From Epiperipatus broadwayi (lineage: Eukaryota > Onychophora > Udeonychophora > Euonychophora > Peripatidae), in the NCBI GenBank assembly GCA_028023455.1, contig JAQFVV010000027.1:5453845-5517844 (forward strand): DNA of 64,000 bases. The letters are read 5' to 3'. The translations under genes and the position numbers were made by a program. This document shows, piece by piece, positions 59,756-64,000 of this stretch. The notes under the pieces are model-generated. The model was given only the letters and a program-made list of their open reading frames with translations, had not been told where the DNA came from and did no database searches. Position 1 is the first letter of the stretch; each line of letters begins with the position of its first letter.

Positions 59756-60321
59756 TTACAGTTCTACCATCTAGTGGTATTCAATTGAACCAAACTTTTT
59801 TCTTTCCTAATTACCTTATATGAAACTAAAAAGCAGAATATATATATTTTAAAAAAAAACTTTTATTTACTTAAATGCACCAAAAAATAAATTTATTTAA
59901 AATTTTTTTTTGCATTTATGTGAATAAAAACATTTCTTTAAAAGAATCCTTTTTTCTTTATTTCTTCATATCCTTCCAAAATTTTTCACATTTCTCTCCT
60001 CCCACACTATCTTAATTCTATTCTAGCTACTTCTTTTTTTTCTTAAGTAACTATCCCACATAACCTTTACTTCCCCCTTTTTTAGTTTGCTTCTTAATAA
60101 CTACTTTATAATTCTTTATTCAGGCAGTGTGCTAGCGCCATCTAGGTTTATTTTCTTGTTTATAAATGTTGTATAGAGTGCTTGTAACCTTCTGTAAAAC
60201 AAATAATTAATATAATGGTGCTCATATTTTAGAAATGTGTTGAGTTTAAGACTGATCTATTATTTGAATTATATTTTTGAAATTTTTTTTTTTTTACCAT
60301 AGTTTTTTTTTCTTTTTTCAG
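59756..60321. other. Non-coding end of intron 3
   Basis: T-rich and AT-rich DNA. Two ccatctag blocks (59769 and 60139: accatctagtgg, gccatctagg) look like ends of dispersed repeats. It ends with the long pyrimidine tract before exon 4. Confidence 0.4.
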
Positions 60322-60363
60322 GACGTTAAAATAGATGAGAATGTTCTTACTTATCCTGAACAG
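60322..60363 (+). CDS. MINDY4: MINDY4 exon 4 (42-nt micro-exon)
   Basis: Fourteen codons, DVKIDENVLTYPEQ, phase 0 on both sides. The acceptor has a strong pyrimidine tract ending ttcttttttcag at 60321, and the donor CAG|GTAAAT follows at 60364. It keeps the frame from exon 3 (ends ...SPKV) into exon 5 (starts NPMDN). I cannot align the peptide to known MINDY4, whose linker is poorly conserved, so support comes from splice sites, phase and position. Skipping it would also keep the frame, so it could be alternative. Confidence 0.65.
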
Positions 60364-60491
60364 GTAAATGTTTATGTATATATAATGTCCTGTGCTTTAT
60401 ATCTTCAATGTTCTCCCAAAATTAAGGATTCTAAATTCAAAATATTAAAACACATTCAAGACGAACATTGTCATGGCTGTTTACTGCATGA

Positions 60492-60590
60492 TTTAGGGCA
60501 GTGATAAGAGTTTTAGACTTAGGAGTTTAAGGTTCTTGAATTGATTTCAATTTGATCAAAGCTATAAAACTGTTCGATTATTATTTTATT
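60492..60590 (+). mobile_element. SINE-like copy
   Basis: tRNA-like head ttagggcagtgataagagttttaga, B box-like ggttcttgaattgatttc, and tail ctgttcgattattatttt as in the other copies. Confidence 0.55.
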
Positions 60591-60879
60591 AAAATAATTA
60601 TTTTAGGAATTGAATTTATACATTGATTGCACTTTTTGCTTAGGTATAAAGAATACAAGTCATGTTTGTGTGTGCAAAGAAAGTTAATAATTGTTTTGTG
60701 TGTACGTAACACATCTGGTATATATATTGAGATAAAAATTTGTCTCTCTCACACACTTAATTAAAAAATAATCTGTGTATGTCTGTATGCAGATAGATTT
60801 GTGCTATTAAGGAAACAAAATGTCACACAAATAATTACTTATAGAAAGTAGTTATAAAAGCTAAAAATATATGGGTGAT

Positions 60880-60990
60880 TTTGTGCATTGGTAAAATCTC
60901 AGACGTGAGCATGAGGTCCTTGAATCAATTTCTGTTCTCATACTTAGAGTACCTGACTTATCCCAAGCAGTAACATTATTCGATTTATTT
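60880..60990 (+). mobile_element. SINE-like copy
   Basis: Head ttgtgcattggtaaaatctcaga, B box-like ggtccttgaatcaatttc, and tail cccaagcagtaacattattcgatttattt. Confidence 0.55.
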
Positions 60991-61074
60991 ATTTAAAGCT
61001 AAACATGACTAAAAAGTTTAAATTATTACAATAATTATTTTGCTTTAAATAATTACTTTAAATGCTCTGCGTAG

Positions 61075-61200
61075 TTTATTGCAGTGGTTAAGTGTTAGAT
61101 TCTGGAGTGTAAAGTCCTTGAATCGATTTGATTTTTGGCATTTCCGGTGCTCAAACTTCTTACGATCTCCCAAGCGATATTATTTATTTTGACTTCTTTA
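61075..61200 (+). mobile_element. SINE-like copy
   Basis: Head attgcagtggttaagtgttagatt, B box-like gtccttgaatcgatttg, body ttttggcatttccggtgctcaaac, and tail cccaagcgatattattt. It ends about 97 bases before exon 5. Confidence 0.6.
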
Positions 61201-61296
61201 AACTGTTCTATTGTAAATAAGTAATTTAAATATAAAGTCCGTGTTAAATAATCATTTTACATTTGTTGATTTGACTTTTTTTAAATTTTATTTTAG

Positions 61297-61640
61297 AACC
61301 CAATGGATAACTTAAATCTCCAGGAACCATCTTTGAAAGAAGTTATGGAGAAAACAGCAATATCTTATCCTTTCATGGGAGAGCTGGAGGGAACCTTAGC
61401 TCAGGTTGCCTCAGAAACATTAACTCCACCAGCATTTACAAATGAAGCCCCCGACAGCTGGCCATCACCCGTACTATCATTGTCAGACAAGAAAGTCAAT
61501 AAATCTGGAAAAGTTTCAAATAAAACTAATTCTAGTTACCTGTCTCTTTATAGGAGAAAAAAAATTGAACCAGATCCTATAGGTCGAGGGGATTACAAAA
61601 AGAATTATTCTCAATTATATCATGAACAAAAGACTTATAA
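61297..61640 (+). CDS. MINDY4: MINDY4 exon 5
   Basis: 344 nt, 114 codons plus two bases (phase 2 at the end), with acceptor ttttattttag at 61296 and donor AA|GTAAGT at 61641. Residues: NPMDNLNLQEPSLKEVMEK, SYPFMGELEGTLAQ, then SSYLSLYRRKKIEPDPIGRG and a basic end. The sequence reads as a real protein over its whole length, is bounded by consensus sites, and is in frame with exons 1-4. It falls in the variable linker before the MINDY catalytic-like domain, so homology is not visible by eye. The following exon is outside the window. Confidence 0.75.
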
Positions 61641-61822
61641 GTAAGTTATATTTGAATTTATGTTTGACCTATTTTAATATATATTTGTAGAATATGGACT
61701 TTGTGAAAAAGAACCTGTGGTAATTACTTAAGAAATATAAAAATAAATTGTTGATACTGCTATAAGATTTAAAAAACAAAATGGAAGATTAAATAGGCTT
61801 TTAAATAATATATATATATATA

Positions 61823-62158
61823 AAATATTTTGTAAAAAATGATTTTATTTAATTTAATGAGTATTGCACTAAAATCCAAAAACTAGTTTTTTTTTTTTAA
61901 GCACGATTTTGGTTGTCATATGTACCTTGTGGGGCATCCATAAATTAAGTAATTGAATCACTACTTTTAAAAATAATGATTGAATTAACTTATGGTTGTC
62001 CATGCTATTATAATGATTAAGTTATTTAATTTATGGACACCCCATGTTTCAATTTCATGTAACACATAACAACCAAAATCATGCTTAAAGAAAAAACATA
62101 TTTTGGTTTTTAGTATTTTTCTCATCAAATTAAATAAAAGCATTTTTTACAAAATGTT
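61823..62158. mobile_element. Foldback element
   Basis: Ends aaatattttgtaaaaaatg and cattttttacaaaatgttt; the inner arms include cacgattttggttgtcatat with its inverse and ggggcatccataaattaagt with its inverse. Same family as 40953-41248. Confidence 0.75.
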
Positions 62159-62162
62159 TCGA

Positions 62163-62402
62163 TAATTTAATTAACTTATAAGTGCTAGGAATACTTAGAT
62201 AAGAAAAGCTTATGTTTTAATATTTATTATAATATTATGCTAAGCTGCTTTTGATATATTAGACTAATATCAATTTCCTAGCAATGGCTGGTGATATCAT
62301 TCTAAGATATCAAAAGCAGCTTAGCGTAATATTATAGCAAACATTGGAACTTAATCTTTTCTTATCTAAGCGTTCCTAGCACTTATATGTTAATTGAATT
62401 AC
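62163..62402. mobile_element. Foldback element, directly adjacent to the previous one
   Basis: Left arm taattaacttataagtgcta pairs with tagcacttatatgttaattg; inner arms taagctgcttttgatat and atatcaaaagcagctta. It starts only about five bases after the 61823-62158 element ends. Confidence 0.75.
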
Positions 62403-63577
62403 AATTTCTAAGAAGAGTTAACAACATATATATATAATTAAAATGTTTCTACGTATATTATTTTTTACTTTTTAGTATCCACTTACTTTGCAACTCATTT
62501 TTTTGTAATTATTCATATTCAAATTCAAAACTGAGAGTGTAATCAATATCGGCATATTTCCAGTATTTGAAATTAAATTCACATACATTAAGAATCATTA
62601 AAAGATTTTTACATTTATGAAGGTAGTGTTTTAAAAAAAGCAAGTTTTAGTTAAACAATCAAGAGAAATTAAAATTTCATCCTTCATTTGTTTTTATTTT
62701 TATTTTCATTAACTGTAAATGCTTTGTCATGAAATTCACTGAAATGAATTTTTAAAAAATATACTGCCATCCATTACTGAATCGATATTATTAACTCGGT
62801 TTGAAATTCAGCCTATCAACATTGCTTGGCTGGTTGTCCAGCCGGACAATTTTGAAATATTGTGTTGTTAACATGTATACAAAATTTGAAAATCCATTTA
62901 ATAGAAGGATGGTGAAAATTGTTTACAAAATTTTAGCCAAATAAACAGACTAAATAAACGTGTTTAAAAAGATGACCATTGGTTCAGATTTCATGACTCA
63001 GGAAAAATTAAGCACGTTGTAGTTGAGAAAAGGAATGGATTTGTGATAGAAAATTATTAAAAAGACATTATCCTGGATTGTACTAAATGTAATAATCAAA
63101 AATTTATAAGCTAATAAGATAGTAGTGAAATAATATAGTGCGGGCAAAATATTTTTTAATTACATGTACATATGTTGCTAGCAATAATATTTTTTTTTAT
63201 ATATTCAAATTGCTTTGTGCTGTAAAAAATCTTAATTTTTTTTTGTACTTATTTTTGAAAAAGGTTCGAGAATATTCTCAATCAGAATTGACTTTTTTTT
63301 ATCTTTTATACAGTTCGAAATGATTGATGTTTTAAAACTTTTACTTTTTATTGCTATATATAAAATTAAACTTTACTAGTTATCATGGATATTAATATTA
63401 CAATTTTTATTGTCTGTTAAAATAAAATTTGAATGTTTAATATCATCTACAATGTCATATTCATCACTACTGTTCTTTGTTTCTTCTTTGTATGTGGTTA
63501 TTAGCTTTAGAAATCATTCAGAAATATTACCAAATTCACCACTGCCTTTATTTTGCTGGAATATCTTATATAAATGC

Positions 63578-63752
63578 AATTTATCCACTCTGCCAGCAAA
63601 AAAAAACCTTTTATTGTACATATATGCATAGACAATCTTATGTTTTCAACTGTCTTGCACTTTTGAAGAAGGCTGCAGGACAGTCGAAATGTAATTATAC
63701 ATATAATAAATGGATTTTTGCTAAAAAGTGTTCAAAGTAGAGTGGATAAATT
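63578..63752. mobile_element. Foldback element with hammerhead-like core
   Basis: Ends aatttatccactct and agagtggataaatt are exact inverses. Near the centre ttgaagaaggctgcaggacagtcgaaat (63665-63692) is the same core as in the foldbacks at 34700 and 44347; the left arm holds a weaker inverse. Confidence 0.65.
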
Positions 63753-64000
63753 ACACTTAGAAATCGCTGTAAAGGGTTTTCAATTTAAAATAAAATCAGT
63801 AGGTTAATTCATAATATAGTCCCTACATTCACTTTTAAAATGGATAACATATTAATTGTCATTAGTTTATGTTGTAGTGCTGTTATTTTGACAGTATATA
63901 AAAATAATTTCCACATACTCATGTATATAGATTTATAAATTGTATAATAATAATAATTCTCTAAACATTTACTAATTTACATATATTTATAATTTAAGTT

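Larger units (their letters stand above)
43324..60321 (+). other. MINDY4 intron 3 (17.0 kb)
   Basis: It begins GTAAGC and ends with a T-rich tract and ttttttcag. It is largely made of a minus-strand LINE cluster, a Penelope-like fragment and foldbacks, all opposite in coding sense or non-coding. An additional small exon cannot be excluded. Confidence 0.7.
60364..61296 (+). other. MINDY4 intron 4 (0.93 kb)
   Basis: GTAAAT to ttttattttag. It contains three SINE-like copies. Confidence 0.65.
61641..64000 (+). other. MINDY4 intron 5 (start; runs off the window)
   Basis: Begins GTAAGT. It contains three foldback elements; otherwise AT-rich with no further exon recognised. The small frames at 63138-63740 are AT-rich or lie inside a foldback. 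Confidence 0.6.

Noticed and set aside
1-64000. CRISPR array, bacterial operon or phage features
   Set aside because: Spliced exons, LINE, SINE and LTR elements show eukaryotic DNA; no regularly spaced short repeats with spacers were seen.

Overview
This is an AT-rich animal genomic window. Spliced exons, long introns and many retrotransposon relics place it in an invertebrate. The mix of Penelope-like, RTE-type and other non-LTR elements, a gypsy-type LTR element and tRNA-derived SINEs would fit an arthropod, perhaps a chelicerate, but that is inference only.

The one host gene I can support lies on the + strand. It is the 5' half of a MINDY4 (FAM188B) orthologue, assembled from five in-phase exons: 22323-22379 (start codon), 36414-36533, 43021-43323, 60322-60363 and 61297-61640. 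The rest of the gene, including the deubiquitinase-like domain, lies beyond the right edge. Its introns of about 14.0, 6.5, 17.0 and 0.9 kb hold most of the mobile DNA.

Layout. 1-5645: gypsy-type LTR retrotransposon with a long coiled-coil gag and a pol broken by one stop codon; a possible 3' LTR follows from about 6364. 10690-11005: first copy of a 450-bp repeat family. 11789-19146: three tandem copies of a 2.6-kb unit of unknown nature. 19950-21508: decayed RTE-like tail, a foldback and a hAT-like MITE. 22101-22379: tRNA-Glu-like sequence and MINDY4 exon 1. 23605-24102: 131-bp tandem repeat. 26716-29780: SINE, RTE tails and a decayed LINE. 30000-30660: unidentified broken reading frame on the minus strand. 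32290-45620: many foldback elements, a second LINE fragment, a hammerhead ribozyme motif and further 450-bp repeats. 46273-46965: Penelope-like fragment. 49360-50031: large foldback with a second hammerhead at its centre. 50500-59755: minus-strand LINE cluster, one copy interrupted by an RTE insertion with an 8-bp target duplication. 60322-61640: MINDY4 exons 4 and 5 with SINEs between them. 61823-63752: more foldbacks.

The most interesting signal is a set of self-cleaving RNA motifs. Two complete type I hammerhead ribozyme folds with a short palindromic helix III occur at 32636-32693 (+) and 49748-49802 (-). A 450-bp repeat family carries the same architecture in a weaker form, with a compensatory change in helix II and one tandem partial dimer. 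Several foldback elements carry a related core on their arms. Together with the Penelope-like fragment, this looks like the debris of a retrozyme or Penelope-type system. Separately, the 2.6-kb tandem array has a hairpin with covarying base pairs in all three copies.
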